Of a DNA stretch of 64,000 bases, positions 8,280-19,075 are shown piece by piece. The position numbers and the translations under genes were made by a program. How positions within the stretch are numbered: the stretch's first letter is position 1; each line of letters starts with the position of its first letter. This DNA comes from an uncultured Bacteroidales bacterium. GTDB lineage: Bacteria; Bacteroidota; Bacteroidia; Bacteroidales; UBA932. The notes under the pieces were generated by a model, which saw only the letters and a program-made list of their open reading frames with translations, was not told the origin of the DNA and ran no database searches. Where the stretch lies: the NCBI GenBank assembly GCA_944326235.1, contig CALVDH010000002.1, positions 81,693 to 145,692 on the forward strand. Reading direction: 5' to 3'.

Positions 8280-9701
8280 CTAGTACCTTCTGTTGGATCC
8301 GCCCAGAGATATTGTCAGACCGAAGTGCGCGTTCAGCACCAGTTCCTTCGCCGGAACGGGCAGCCTGACACCCTCGATATTGAATGCGGTATAGTTCAGA
8401 GGCGTGAAATCACTGCCCACGAACAGACCTACTCCCTTGGTAGGCACGAAGGTTATCAGCCATCCGAATGTGGAGTGAGTCTTGAGGAGAGAGTAACTCA
8501 GGGCTATGTCGAAACTGCGTACGGGAGCATAGTTCCATGCCAGGGTAAGCTCATTCTCCGTACGGAAACGTCCGAAGCGGGCTGAGTAGAGCAGACCTAC
8601 GTTCATCTTGTCATCCAGGAACGAATAGTCCACACCGGCATACAGTGTCGCCGCCAAGGAACCGTTCTGACTCTTGTCCACTTTCTGCTCGGTAAACGAG
8701 GCCAGGCCCATAAGCTCGTCCGTTATGCCGTTCAGCTGGGAATTGATATCTCCTTCACCTCCGAGATCCTCTATACCCTCATAGCGCACAGAACCGTCGG
8801 CCGAGAGAAGGCGGGACTTATTCTTGCCGTAGGAAATAAAGCCGAGATCCGTTACGGACACCGAGAACCGCAGTCCGTCCACCGGTGTACCTTCGGATAT
8901 CGTGTATTCGGCACCCAGATCAAAGGCCATGCCGAAACCGCCGACACCCAGGCCAGACGGATCGAAGTTCAGACCGTTGAGATAGCCGTCCTCATCGAAA
9001 CTGGGAGAAAATCCTCCGCCGAGGATACGGGCAGAACCCAGAGAATTGACGGTCCAGGCCTCGGAACTCATGTTCAGGTCAAGCCTGTCTATCTGCATCT
9101 GCAGGTCAGCGACACTGGCCAGCAGCTTTACCTTCGCTCCGACGCGGAGTCCCTTCACCAGTTCGTCAAGTCCGCGGGAGTAGCCGAGGGACAGGTTGGC
9201 GTAGGCCTGGGCCCCTATGCCCAGATTCTCGATTGTATAGCTCTGAGGGTCAGTAGCCATACCGTTCTTCAGGAAACGGAAAAGTTCCTTGGGAATGGAG
9301 GAGTCCACATTCACGTCCAGCCCCAGGGATATGGTCCAGAAGGAGTCCTTACCGGTGAACCATCCCGCATCGACGATATTGTATCCGAAGTTGAAATCCA
9401 GGGACGAAGTGTTCCTGAGTCCGGAGAGGAAAGTCTCGGAACTTACTTCCTGATTGAGGAAAAGTCCCGTCTTGCCGTTGGACAGGGGATACAGGAAAGT
9501 ACTGGGGCCGAAATTGCCGCCCAGCTGAATATCGAAACCATTCAGGAAAGGCACTCCCACATAGCCCTGGTCAGGAACGAACGCCGCATTCATGTAATGG
9601 TTCTGAGTCGAGTTGCGTACGAAGTAACTCGTCCTGCTCTGCGCACTGAGCAATATCGCACCGAGAGTCAGAAATGATATGACTGAAAGTATCTTTTTCA
9701 T
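8280..9701 (-). CDS. DUF5723 family outer-membrane-type protein
   Basis: A 473-residue protein with a clear signal peptide (MKKILSVISFLTLGAILLSA, cut near residue 20) followed by NSTQNHYMNAAFVP. That early 'N.A..P' segment, the many glycine- and aromatic-rich strand pairs, and a C-terminal strand region ending in SNRRY suggest a beta-barrel or surface beta protein. The overall look matches DUF5723, a Bacteroidetes family without an assigned function. It is the last gene of the cluster running from gpsA, 12 nt after the large lipoprotein gene, so the two probably act together at the outer membrane. The terminator at 8221-8262 ends the unit. Confidence 0.75.
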   Translation of the reverse strand: MKKILSVISFLTLGAILLSAQSRTSYFVRNSTQNHYMNAAFVPDQGYVGVPFLNGFDIQLGGNFGPSTFLYPLSNGKTGLFLNQEVSSETFLSGLRNTSSLDFNFGYNIVDAGWFTGKDSFWTISLGLDVNVDSSIPKELFRFLKNGMATDPQSYTIENLGIGAQAYANLSLGYSRGLDELVKGLRVGAKVKLLASVADLQMQIDRLDLNMSSEAWTVNSLGSARILGGGFSPSFDEDGYLNGLNFDPSGLGVGGFGMAFDLGAEYTISEGTPVDGLRFSVSVTDLGFISYGKNKSRLLSADGSVRYEGIEDLGGEGDINSQLNGITDELMGLASFTEQKVDKSQNGSLAATLYAGVDYSFLDDKMNVGLLYSARFGRFRTENELTLAWNYAPVRSFDIALSYSLLKTHSTFGWLITFVPTKGVGLFVGSDFTPLNYTAFNIEGVRLPVPAKELVLNAHFGLTISLGGSNRRY

Positions 9702-9713
9702 CGTATTCTTGCT

Positions 9714-11537
9714 TTAAAAATTGAGGTCATTGAAGTCTACAGTCACTCCGCCCGGTACGTTAAGGATAATATCCGCCTGTATGGATGAGTCCTCTGAAAG
9801 AGGTATTCCGGGTGTCTGGCCGGAGAGCAGTTGGAACTCAAAGACCAGGTAAGAGATGTCATTCCGGATATCAGTCTGCGGCACATTGAGCTCCAGAGGA
9901 GTCTCCTGAGGTGTTCCTGCCGAGGCCGTACCGTTGATAAGCTGGGTTATCACAGGCATCTCTATTCTGTTCATGTAGCTGTCCAGGAAATATGCGTTGA
10001 GATTGACATTCACGGGAATGGTAGTGGTCACCGTTCCAGCAATCTGTACATTGGCGGACCTGACCAGAGTGGAAAGAATCTCCGGCATGCCTTCTATAGT
10101 GTCCCTCACTGCAAATCTCAGGCTATCGCCGAAAGAGAAAGGCACATTGAAGGCAAACTCGCCATCTACGGTATATTCCTCGTCACATACTACGTATGCA
10201 GACTCTGTGGGATCGGTACCAGCGGTTATATTGACCCTTACTTCATCAGGAATACGGGTCAGGAGACCGCGGACATCGGCCTCCACCCATTCGTAACCGG
10301 CTGCGTCTAGATTACCCGAAGGGTCATCGGAGGATATCCAGAACAGGGCTGTTTCAATTACATCCGGATCAGGCGAAACGGGAGCCTCGAGATCCAGAGA
10401 GACCTCGTCCCCGTCTCCTGTCGGGAATACCGGGATTATCTGAGCATGCATATCCACAGGCACATTGGCATTGGTGCTGACCCTGGCCGTAAGCCTGGGA
10501 TTATAGAAATCCAGGCTGGCATCCTCGGACTTGAGCATGTCGGGTATACCTGTCAGTACAAGACTCTCGTTTACAGGATCCACATCAATGTCCACCTTAC
10601 CTCTGAATGACTCCGGCCTGAGATTGCCGTCGTCAGAACCGGCAATAATCGTCAGGGCCGCATCCATGACTCCGCCGGATACACCCTCAAGGTCCTCACG
10701 TGAAACCATCAGCACCGACTGGGTCACGGCGAAAGTATCGGTAAACACGAAGTCCTGCATGGCATCGTCTCCAGGCTCGAACTCGATGGCGACAAGCGTT
10801 ACGGGCGTGAACTCCACTACTCCCTCATCGTTCATCACACCCGTGAAAGTCACAGTGCCCGCCTCCGGATCAACCATAGGAGATTCCTCGAAGACATAAT
10901 GTTCAGGCACCTCAACGGTAACCCTTACCTCCATGGATTCCGGCAGTTCGTCAAGACCGCTGAGTTCTATCTCGGGACGGAGAAAAGTCTCGCTCAGGTC
11001 CACACGGTCAATGCTCTCCAGCCCCTCATCCTTCGCTTCCTCAAAACCGAACTCATATATGAACTCCTCCTCGAAGCCCATATTGACTCCTATCTTGTCT
11101 CCATCTACGATAATACCAGGAATATCCTCACCCGGAACATCCTCCGGCACATCCACGTCGGGAGTATTTTCAGGAATATCCCCTAAATCAGGAAGGCGCA
11201 CCGGCCTGGGCTTGAAATCATGAGCAAAGCCGGGCACAGTCAACCTACTGGTAAACTGAGTCATGGATATAGTCTGGGAAAATGATTCGGAGAACTCCAG
11301 ATAGTAGTTTCCATCCTCATCGGTACGGATAATGTCCCCCTCGGACAACTCCAGAAAGTCTCCGACAGCAATTTCCGCCGTGGAGCCTATGGGCAGGGAG
11401 AAAGCCTCTCCGCCCCATGTGACAGTTGTGTCAAGCCCGTCTGTAAGATCTATTTCGGACGAGCACGACACAATCGCGACAGCGGACACCGCTGCCAATA
11501 CAGCAATGACCGCCGTTTTAAAATTAAATCTCATCAT
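9714..11537 (-). CDS. Large hypothetical surface lipoprotein
   Basis: Function not recognised. 607 residues with a type II signal peptide: hydrophobic stretch, then AIVSC with the lipidated Cys at residue 25. The mature part starts acidic (SSEIDLTDGLDT) and is beta-rich, with several repeated motifs of the kind 'F.G.VDIDVDPVNESLVLTGIP'. A Pro/Asp/Glu-rich low-complexity linker covers about residues 118-145 (PEDVPGEDIPG). It is strongly acidic overall and has almost no cysteine beyond the anchor. It lies between the HMA protein and the DUF5723 protein with short gaps (20 and 12 nt). Co-occurrence with a DUF5723 protein suggests a two-part outer-membrane assembly (inference). M2 could equally be the start. 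Confidence 0.7.
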   Translation of the reverse strand: MMRFNFKTAVIAVLAAVSAVAIVSCSSEIDLTDGLDTTVTWGGEAFSLPIGSTAEIAVGDFLELSEGDIIRTDEDGNYYLEFSESFSQTISMTQFTSRLTVPGFAHDFKPRPVRLPDLGDIPENTPDVDVPEDVPGEDIPGIIVDGDKIGVNMGFEEEFIYEFGFEEAKDEGLESIDRVDLSETFLRPEIELSGLDELPESMEVRVTVEVPEHYVFEESPMVDPEAGTVTFTGVMNDEGVVEFTPVTLVAIEFEPGDDAMQDFVFTDTFAVTQSVLMVSREDLEGVSGGVMDAALTIIAGSDDGNLRPESFRGKVDIDVDPVNESLVLTGIPDMLKSEDASLDFYNPRLTARVSTNANVPVDMHAQIIPVFPTGDGDEVSLDLEAPVSPDPDVIETALFWISSDDPSGNLDAAGYEWVEADVRGLLTRIPDEVRVNITAGTDPTESAYVVCDEEYTVDGEFAFNVPFSFGDSLRFAVRDTIEGMPEILSTLVRSANVQIAGTVTTTIPVNVNLNAYFLDSYMNRIEMPVITQLINGTASAGTPQETPLELNVPQTDIRNDISYLVFEFQLLSGQTPGIPLSEDSSIQADIILNVPGGVTVDFNDLNF

Positions 11538-11557
11538 CGTATGCTTAATCGTTTTGG

Positions 11558-11770
11558 TTAATCCTCCAGAACATAATTCCCGGCCTTGTCTGAGATCACA
11601 GCCTGAAGTTCCTGCCTGTCATAGACTTTGTCAGAAAATTCAATCTCGGCCTGAGCCGGCTCCAGTGTTACATTGGCCTTTACGCCAGGTAGTGTCTCCA
11701 GGGCTTTCTGAACGTGCATGACGCAGTGACCGCACATCATGCCCTTGACTTTGTAAACTACTTTTGACAT
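11558..11770 (-). CDS. Heavy-metal-associated (HMA) domain protein, CopZ-like
   Basis: A 70-residue stand-alone HMA ferredoxin-fold domain. The metal site GMMCGHC places Cys13 and Cys16 in the first loop, as in CopZ-type copper chaperones and the N-terminal domains of P-type ATPases. The rest (VQKALETLPGVKANVTLEPAQAEI) follows the beta-alpha-beta pattern of the family. His15 between the cysteines and the MMC context are common in copper or broad-range variants, so the metal is uncertain. No copper ATPase is adjacent; it sits between addA and the lipoprotein gene within the minus-strand cluster. Confidence 0.88.
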   Translation of the reverse strand: MSKVVYKVKGMMCGHCVMHVQKALETLPGVKANVTLEPAQAEIEFSDKVYDRQELQAVISDKAGNYVLED

Positions 11771-11805
11771 AATTCAGTTCAGTTTAAATCCGGACGCAAA
11801 TATAA

Positions 11806-14800
11806 TCATTTCCCCGCAGATTGTCTCACTTCCTCCACTCCGTCCTCCCCGTACCACAGCCATCCCTCCACCTCCCGGTAGCCCATCTGCCCGAGAAGGT
11901 CCATATATCCCCGGACCTGGGCGCGGTACTGCCCGTCCCTGCGGCTGCCGAACTTGTAGTCCACCACCACAGCCTTCTGTCCGTCAGGGCTGAACATCAT
12001 CCGGTCCGGACGGTAGCTGTCCCCTCCGGGAGCAATGACGTTCGCCTCGTTCATCAGAAGGTAAGTCCCGTCGAACCAATGCCTGCCGCTCACCGACCGC
12101 AGCATCCCGGAGAGCTGCTCCAGCACCTGCGGCCCCTCCTTGGCGGGGAGAATGCCGGAGACCACGGCCCCCCGCACCGCCTCCTCCAGATCGGAGGCCG
12201 TCTCCACCCTGGACAATATCTCATGCAGGACAATACCTCTGGTGCGGCGGCTGTCCCTCTTGAAGAACTCCTCCCCGCGGAAGGAGAGCCTGAGCCTGTC
12301 CCCTATGGGAACCGACGGCACGCGGGCCATCTCCTCCCCGGCCGCTCCCCTCTCCCCGCCTTTCCGGTATTGGGGCGAGGTCCATTCTCCTAATTCGTAG
12401 ATCCCGTCCTCGAGCTGTCCCTGAAGGTGGGAATAGAGGATATGGGATACGGACGTGGGGGCCGGGCCGTTCTTGGAAGGACGCACGAGGGCAAAGACAA
12501 TGAGCTCCTGCACCGCCCTGGTAAAGGCGACGTATGCCACATTGACCGCATCCACGGCGCTGTAGCGCTTCTCGCGCTGATAATCCCCGGCAAATACGGT
12601 CTGTTCCAGACTGCTGCGGCACTCCAGGGGATAGACCGGCAGCATATCGAAGGGCTGTACGGAGGATCCGCACCAGATGTATTTGGCGGTGTTGCCCTTG
12701 GGCGCAAAGGGTATCTGGAGGAAAGGCACGATGACGGCCTTGAATTCCAAGCCCTTGGACTTGTGTATCGTAATCACGCGCAGGGCGTCCCTGCCCTCCG
12801 GGGCCGAGACGGAGCGGTCGGCCCCCTCGGTCTCCCACCAGCGCAGGAAGCCGGTGAGGTCGGAGCCCTCCGCCCCGATATATTCCAGAACACAGTCCAG
12901 GAAGGCGTTTACAAAGGCCGAGCCGCCGTCCTCCTGCCCTTCGGGACGGGAGCGCAGAAGGGTCTCGCAGATATTGTAGAGGGATTTCCCGGCTGCCGGG
13001 CCGTCCTCCCCGTCCGGAGCTGTCCCGGACATACCGGCGGCCATCTCTTTCAGGCAGTCCACGGTCCGGCGCACCGCTGCGGAGGAGGAGAGACGGAGGG
13101 AGTCCTCCGTCATGATATTGTAGCCGTTGGCTATCAGCAGGTCCGATATGGCGGCGCCCTCGGCACGGGTCCGGACCAGGAAGGCTATGTCCCCGGGGCG
13201 GTAGCCGTGTTCCATAAGGGTGCGGACCGCATCGAGAATCCGCTGCAGGTAACTTTCCTCCCACATATCCGCGCTGCTGCCTTCGGTAAATGTGACCCGG
13301 ATATGCCCCGCGGGACGGCTGCTGCCCTCCGGTATCCGCTGCACGGCGTCGGAGTAGATGCGGCCTATGAGCTCATCACCGGTCAGGGCCCCGACGGAGC
13401 CGAAGAAGGAATTGTTGAAGGAAACCACTTCGGCGGAACTGCGCCAGTTGTAGGCCAGGGTATCGGTGTGGACCTTGCGGGGGTCGAAGCGGGAGGCTAT
13501 CTCCGTATCCAGCAGCCTCCAGTCGGAGCCTCTCCAGCGGTAGATGCTCTGCTTGACGTCGCCCACTATCAGGCAGGGACTGCCGGCGTCCACGCTGTCG
13601 CGGAGCAGGGGTTCGAAGTTGTCCCACTGCATCCGGGAGGTGTCCTGGAACTCGTCCAGCAGGTAGTTGTCCAGGCGGGAGCCCACACGCTCGTATATAA
13701 AAGGTGTGTCGCTGCCGTCGATGATGTCCGACAGGAAGCGTGGGGTGTCAGAAAGCAGGACCAGGTTGTTGCGGCGGCAGTGGTCCCGGACCTGAGCCTC
13801 GATGTCGCTCAGGATACCGGCCACGGAAAGATTGCGCAGTATCTCCAGGGCTGTGAAGTATTTGGTGAGGCGGTCCGGGTCGGAGGCCCTGCGGACCAGC
13901 TCCGCAAGCCCGGCATGATATGCGGAGGCGATGTCGGAGGCCCGGGTTTTGGCCGAGGAGGCGCACCATCTGGCCGGCTCTTCCTCCGCCATGCTGACAA
14001 ATGTGGCCGGAGGGGCCTCGTAGCGTCCGGAACGCAGCTTGTCGAAATAGTTCATGAACGAGCGGGAACCGCCCTTGAAATCAGAGGGTACAAGATCATA
14101 ACGGCTCATTATGGCCGCCGCCTCGTCCGCCATGCTGCGGCACTCCTCGCGGAAGTCCCTAACTACCTTCCGCATGGTCTTCCCGCACTCGGCTATGGAA
14201 GTGCGCCCGGCCAGTTCCACCCCGGAGCCGCGCACCGCCAGCTTGAACGGTTCCTTGAAGAGTTCCGAGCCCAGACGGAGCAGCTGGGGCACGCTGTTCC
14301 AGTCGCGGCCGTTCTCCACCGCCTCCACGGACAGGTCGATGAGCCACTGCAGCAGTTCCTCGTTGTCATCTATCGAGCCCATCAGCTCGTCCACAGCTAT
14401 GGCTAAGATGCTGTCGTCGTTGATCTCCACATTATAGGACGAGAAATGCCCGGTCTCTATGGCGAATGCCCTGAGCACCTGCTGGAAGAACCGGTCGATA
14501 GTGCTGATATTGAAGAGAGAGTAGTCGTTCAGAATAGCCGAGAGCAGAGCCGAGGCATGCCGGCGCACCGCTTCTTCCACGGCCTCCGGAGTGCTGCCGG
14601 CGGAAGCCATGTCCGCAAACCGGCCCGAGCGGGCGAGGTCAGCGATGAATGGGGATTTCTCCCCGGAGGCTATCCGGTGCAGCTCCTCGAGGACTCTCTG
14701 CTTCATCTCGCCGGTAGCCTTGTTGGTGAATGTCACCGCCAGAATCGCTTTATAGCGGTCGGTCCCGCCGCTGAAGAGCATCCGCAGATACTCCCCGGTA

Positions 14801-14850
14801 AGTTTGTGGGTCTTGCCCGACCCGGCCGACGCCTTGCATATCTCCAGCAT
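11806..14850 (-). CDS. addA: UvrD-family helicase-nuclease, AddA-like
   Basis: Large DNA helicase-nuclease subunit (1,014 residues) for processing double-strand ends before recombination. Walker A is at the extreme N-terminus (KASAGSGKT, residues 6-14). Helicase motif II reads LDEFQDTSRMQW near residue 395, followed by VGDVKQSIYRWRG, then TIHKSKGLEFKAV near 693 and AYVAFTRA near 770. A C-terminal PD-(D/E)XK-type nuclease signature, DRMMFSP followed by VVVDYKFG, lies near residues 950-968. The order helicase then RecB-type nuclease is that of AddA. The gene follows addB by 12 nt, so the pair is clearly one unit. It is slightly shorter than Firmicutes AddA (about 1,200). Confidence 0.82.
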   Translation of the reverse strand: MLEICKASAGSGKTHKLTGEYLRMLFSGGTDRYKAILAVTFTNKATGEMKQRVLEELHRIASGEKSPFIADLARSGRFADMASAGSTPEAVEEAVRRHASALLSAILNDYSLFNISTIDRFFQQVLRAFAIETGHFSSYNVEINDDSILAIAVDELMGSIDDNEELLQWLIDLSVEAVENGRDWNSVPQLLRLGSELFKEPFKLAVRGSGVELAGRTSIAECGKTMRKVVRDFREECRSMADEAAAIMSRYDLVPSDFKGGSRSFMNYFDKLRSGRYEAPPATFVSMAEEEPARWCASSAKTRASDIASAYHAGLAELVRRASDPDRLTKYFTALEILRNLSVAGILSDIEAQVRDHCRRNNLVLLSDTPRFLSDIIDGSDTPFIYERVGSRLDNYLLDEFQDTSRMQWDNFEPLLRDSVDAGSPCLIVGDVKQSIYRWRGSDWRLLDTEIASRFDPRKVHTDTLAYNWRSSAEVVSFNNSFFGSVGALTGDELIGRIYSDAVQRIPEGSSRPAGHIRVTFTEGSSADMWEESYLQRILDAVRTLMEHGYRPGDIAFLVRTRAEGAAISDLLIANGYNIMTEDSLRLSSSAAVRRTVDCLKEMAAGMSGTAPDGEDGPAAGKSLYNICETLLRSRPEGQEDGGSAFVNAFLDCVLEYIGAEGSDLTGFLRWWETEGADRSVSAPEGRDALRVITIHKSKGLEFKAVIVPFLQIPFAPKGNTAKYIWCGSSVQPFDMLPVYPLECRSSLEQTVFAGDYQREKRYSAVDAVNVAYVAFTRAVQELIVFALVRPSKNGPAPTSVSHILYSHLQGQLEDGIYELGEWTSPQYRKGGERGAAGEEMARVPSVPIGDRLRLSFRGEEFFKRDSRRTRGIVLHEILSRVETASDLEEAVRGAVVSGILPAKEGPQVLEQLSGMLRSVSGRHWFDGTYLLMNEANVIAPGGDSYRPDRMMFSPDGQKAVVVDYKFGSRRDGQYRAQVRGYMDLLGQMGYREVEGWLWYGEDGVEEVRQSAGK

Positions 14851-14862
14851 ATTCTCTGTTAT

Positions 14863-17688
14863 TTATCTGTTACACAATGCAGTGAAGGGGCAATACTCAC
14901 AGGCTGCCCCGTCCTCGCAGGCAGTGAACGGCTCGTCCGGATTCAGGATACGGTCCAGAAGGGTCCCCAATGCCTGAGTGAACTCCTCATATTCGGATTT
15001 AAGGGGCGTGCGCCAGGCCTGTCCCCCGGTATAGAGGTTCCGGGTGTAGTATATCTCCAAGAGGACGTTCTCCACGTCATCCACCTTCGGCTCCTGCTTA
15101 CGGTCAGACAGGATAAGCAGATACAGCAGCAGCTGGAAGAAATGACTGCCTCCGCCGTGGGTATCGCTCTGGAAGAGCTCGCTTATCTCCCGGCAGCTGA
15201 AATGCTCCCCGCCGGTCTTGTAGTCCACGATTCTCAGCCGGCCTCCCACCCTGTCGACCCGGTCGAAAATGCCCCGGAGCCGGACATCGTGCCCTGCCGG
15301 AGTCCGGAATGACGCGGTGTAGTTCTCCTCCAAGGCCACGACGGAACTGATCTCCTCTCCATCCGGACGGGCGGCATCCACCTCCAGAGTCCTGGCCGCC
15401 AGCTTGGCCACTAAGGCTCCGGCGATACGGTTGCGTCCGCTTATCTCCTTCAGTTCCAGCTCGCCATGGAAGCCTTCATCCACCAATGCGGCTATGCGTT
15501 CTGTATCCGCAGCCATTTTCCTGAGTGCGGCCCTGTCTGCGGGATGGCCTTTGAAGGGTTCGTAGAGCCGGCGCATTACATAGTGGTAGAGCGTGCCGAA
15601 GGCGGCATTGTCCACCCCCTCGGAAAGGTCTTCCTCTTCCTTGAGACTCAGGATATACTGGTAGTAGAAACGCATGGAACAGCCCATCCACGTCTGCAGG
15701 GAGGAATTGGAGAATGTCATCCCGCGCAGTCTCTCCAGATGCTCCGGGGTCTTGGGCACCGGAGCCACCTCCGGCAGGGAATTGCCGGTAATGGTAAAGG
15801 AGACTGTACGGCGCTCCACCGGCAGGCCGTAATGATACTCGAGCTGCTTGATATAGCGGCTCTCCTCTCCGGAGCGCAGGCCGTCGCCCCGGCTGTCGGT
15901 CAGCAGCCACACCCTGCGGGCCCGGCAGATACTGCGGTAAAAATGATAGGCCGAGATCGAGTCCTGAAACTCGTAGGTGGGCAGGCCGAAGCCCCGGCGG
16001 AGGTTGTACGGTATCATCGAGGCCGCCGTATTCCGGGAAGGGAAAGTGCCCTCGTTCACCGAGAGGATTATCAGGTTCTCGAAATCCAGGGCCCTGATCT
16101 CTAACGGTCCCATGATCTGCAGACCGTCCAGCGGCTCTCCGCTGAAGGGGATCGACACCGAGGCCTCTAAACGGCGCAGCAGGCGGAAATAAGTATCCTT
16201 GCGCATGTCTATCCCGAGCGAGTGCAGCAGGTTGAGACTGCGGCTGTAGCCCGCTAAGAATTCCTTGTCGATACGGTCCGCTCCTTCCGTAACAGCATCC
16301 AGAATGGAGGTGAGGTAGTCCGAGACAGCCTCCGAGGCTGGGACATCCGCCCTCGCGGCGTCCTGGAATATCAGGCCGAGGAGAGGCTGCCCCTCGCTGA
16401 GGAAGCCGGCCTCGGGATAGATGGTATTGGCCTTGATAATATTGTCCCTGAGTTCCTTCGCCCGATCCTGAAGAGCCGGACTGCCGCTGATGTAGGGATG
16501 GGCTAAAAGTGCCAGGACGTCCCTCCAGTAGAAACGGACCTGCCCGTCACGGAGCCGGAGCCGGTCCTGAAGGGAGGCGATGGCTGCCACGAATGAGGAT
16601 ACATTGCTGTGGGCCAGGGAATAGCCCATGGTGACATTGACCGGAGTGACCTCCTCCGGAAGGGAATTGAGCAGAGGGAAAAGCAGCTGCTCGTCCGGCA
16701 GGAGGACGGCGGTCGAGAAGAGGTCGGAGGTGCCTTCCTCCCGGACTATCCGCTGCAGGATGTCGTGGACGTACTTGGTCTGGCCTACAGCCGAAGGGAT
16801 GGAGACCGCCTCTATCTTAGGAGGAGCCTCACACAGCCCTCCGTCCTCCGGCAGCGGGTGGAGGGAGGGATAGCGGGAGACATTGTCCTCCATGAAGAGG
16901 GAGGATTTGTTGGCAGGGTCGCGGACAGCCTCGCCGTAGTAGTCCCAGTAGAAGTCCCCGCGGCCGAGTTTCTGAAGAGTCTCGAAGAGGGTGCGCTCGC
17001 AGCGGTTCGGGGCATTGAGTCCTACGAACACCGTCCGGTCATAGCGTTCCAGAGCCCGGAGCAGGTCCGGGTCGCCCTCCTTGAGACGTTCGGCCACAGA
17101 GCGGTATATCATGCCCTCGTAGGCCTCTCCCCTGCTCTCCAGCAGAGTCCGCAGACCGGTGTAGATCCCGTGCATGCTGTCCCACATTCCTAAGAACTGC
17201 TGTTCCTTGCGGCCCTCGCGGCAGGGGATGACCACTCCCCAGAATGAGGCTATGGCCTCCCGCTGGGCCGGACTGAGGTAGTCGTAGCGGTCCTCTATCT
17301 CCTTGAGGTCCCTGATGTTCGTAAAAAGTCCGGCGGCATCGGCCATGTATTTGTCGATGTCGTCGAAGTCGGACAGGATCACCTCGCCGCGGTAGACGAA
17401 ATCGTCGAAACTCTCGTCGAAGCCCTCCACCTTCTCCCGGTACACGGTGTAGAGCCGGTGCAGGAGGGTGATGCGGTCGAGGGAATGGAGGCCTGAAAGT
17501 TCGGTGAAGAGGTCGTTGATGTTGGTTATCGCGGGGGAGAAAATGGGTCTGTCGGCCGTCTCTCCCAGATAGCGGCGGAAGAAGAGGGACGAGCGGCGGT
17601 TGGGGAAGACAAAGCAGTAGCCGCGCAGCTCTCCGCCAGTAAGGCTGTAGAACTGCCCGGCTACACTTCTGAGAAACTCCTTTCTCAT
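14863..17688 (-). CDS. addB: PD-(D/E)XK nuclease family protein, AddB-like
   Basis: Partner subunit (941 residues) of the helicase-nuclease. The N-terminal segment YCFVFPNRRSSLFFRRYLG replaces the Walker region of true helicases and lacks a GKT, as expected for AddB. Mid-protein ILSVNEGTFPSRN resembles the AddB inactive-helicase core. The C-terminal nuclease motif is FDRVDRVGGRLRIVDYKTGG, near residues 805-826. An AddB-type iron-sulfur site is present: Cys in WMGCSMRFYYQYIL (about 667) plus C930, C933 and C939 in CEYCPFTALC. Those cysteines are the best evidence that this is AddB and not a generic nuclease. It lies between pgi (28 nt) and addA (12 nt). Confidence 0.82.
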   Translation of the reverse strand: MRKEFLRSVAGQFYSLTGGELRGYCFVFPNRRSSLFFRRYLGETADRPIFSPAITNINDLFTELSGLHSLDRITLLHRLYTVYREKVEGFDESFDDFVYRGEVILSDFDDIDKYMADAAGLFTNIRDLKEIEDRYDYLSPAQREAIASFWGVVIPCREGRKEQQFLGMWDSMHGIYTGLRTLLESRGEAYEGMIYRSVAERLKEGDPDLLRALERYDRTVFVGLNAPNRCERTLFETLQKLGRGDFYWDYYGEAVRDPANKSSLFMEDNVSRYPSLHPLPEDGGLCEAPPKIEAVSIPSAVGQTKYVHDILQRIVREEGTSDLFSTAVLLPDEQLLFPLLNSLPEEVTPVNVTMGYSLAHSNVSSFVAAIASLQDRLRLRDGQVRFYWRDVLALLAHPYISGSPALQDRAKELRDNIIKANTIYPEAGFLSEGQPLLGLIFQDAARADVPASEAVSDYLTSILDAVTEGADRIDKEFLAGYSRSLNLLHSLGIDMRKDTYFRLLRRLEASVSIPFSGEPLDGLQIMGPLEIRALDFENLIILSVNEGTFPSRNTAASMIPYNLRRGFGLPTYEFQDSISAYHFYRSICRARRVWLLTDSRGDGLRSGEESRYIKQLEYHYGLPVERRTVSFTITGNSLPEVAPVPKTPEHLERLRGMTFSNSSLQTWMGCSMRFYYQYILSLKEEEDLSEGVDNAAFGTLYHYVMRRLYEPFKGHPADRAALRKMAADTERIAALVDEGFHGELELKEISGRNRIAGALVAKLAARTLEVDAARPDGEEISSVVALEENYTASFRTPAGHDVRLRGIFDRVDRVGGRLRIVDYKTGGEHFSCREISELFQSDTHGGGSHFFQLLLYLLILSDRKQEPKVDDVENVLLEIYYTRNLYTGGQAWRTPLKSEYEEFTQALGTLLDRILNPDEPFTACEDGAACEYCPFTALCNR

Positions 17689-17716
17689 CTGCTGATCTGC
17701 TGTAATGCTTTAACGG

Positions 17717-19018
<1,302 letters not shown>

Positions 19019-19075
19019 AACTTTTGTTTTTAAGTTTATTGTTTTTCTGTTCTTTTCCAGTGTTCCGTTCCGGTT

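Noticed and set aside
12427..14406. 659-codon plus-strand frame opposite addA
   Set aside because: It is antisense to the conserved helicase motifs of addA, its translation is Gly/Ala/Val/His-rich with no recognisable family, and such long shadows are expected in GC-rich genes.
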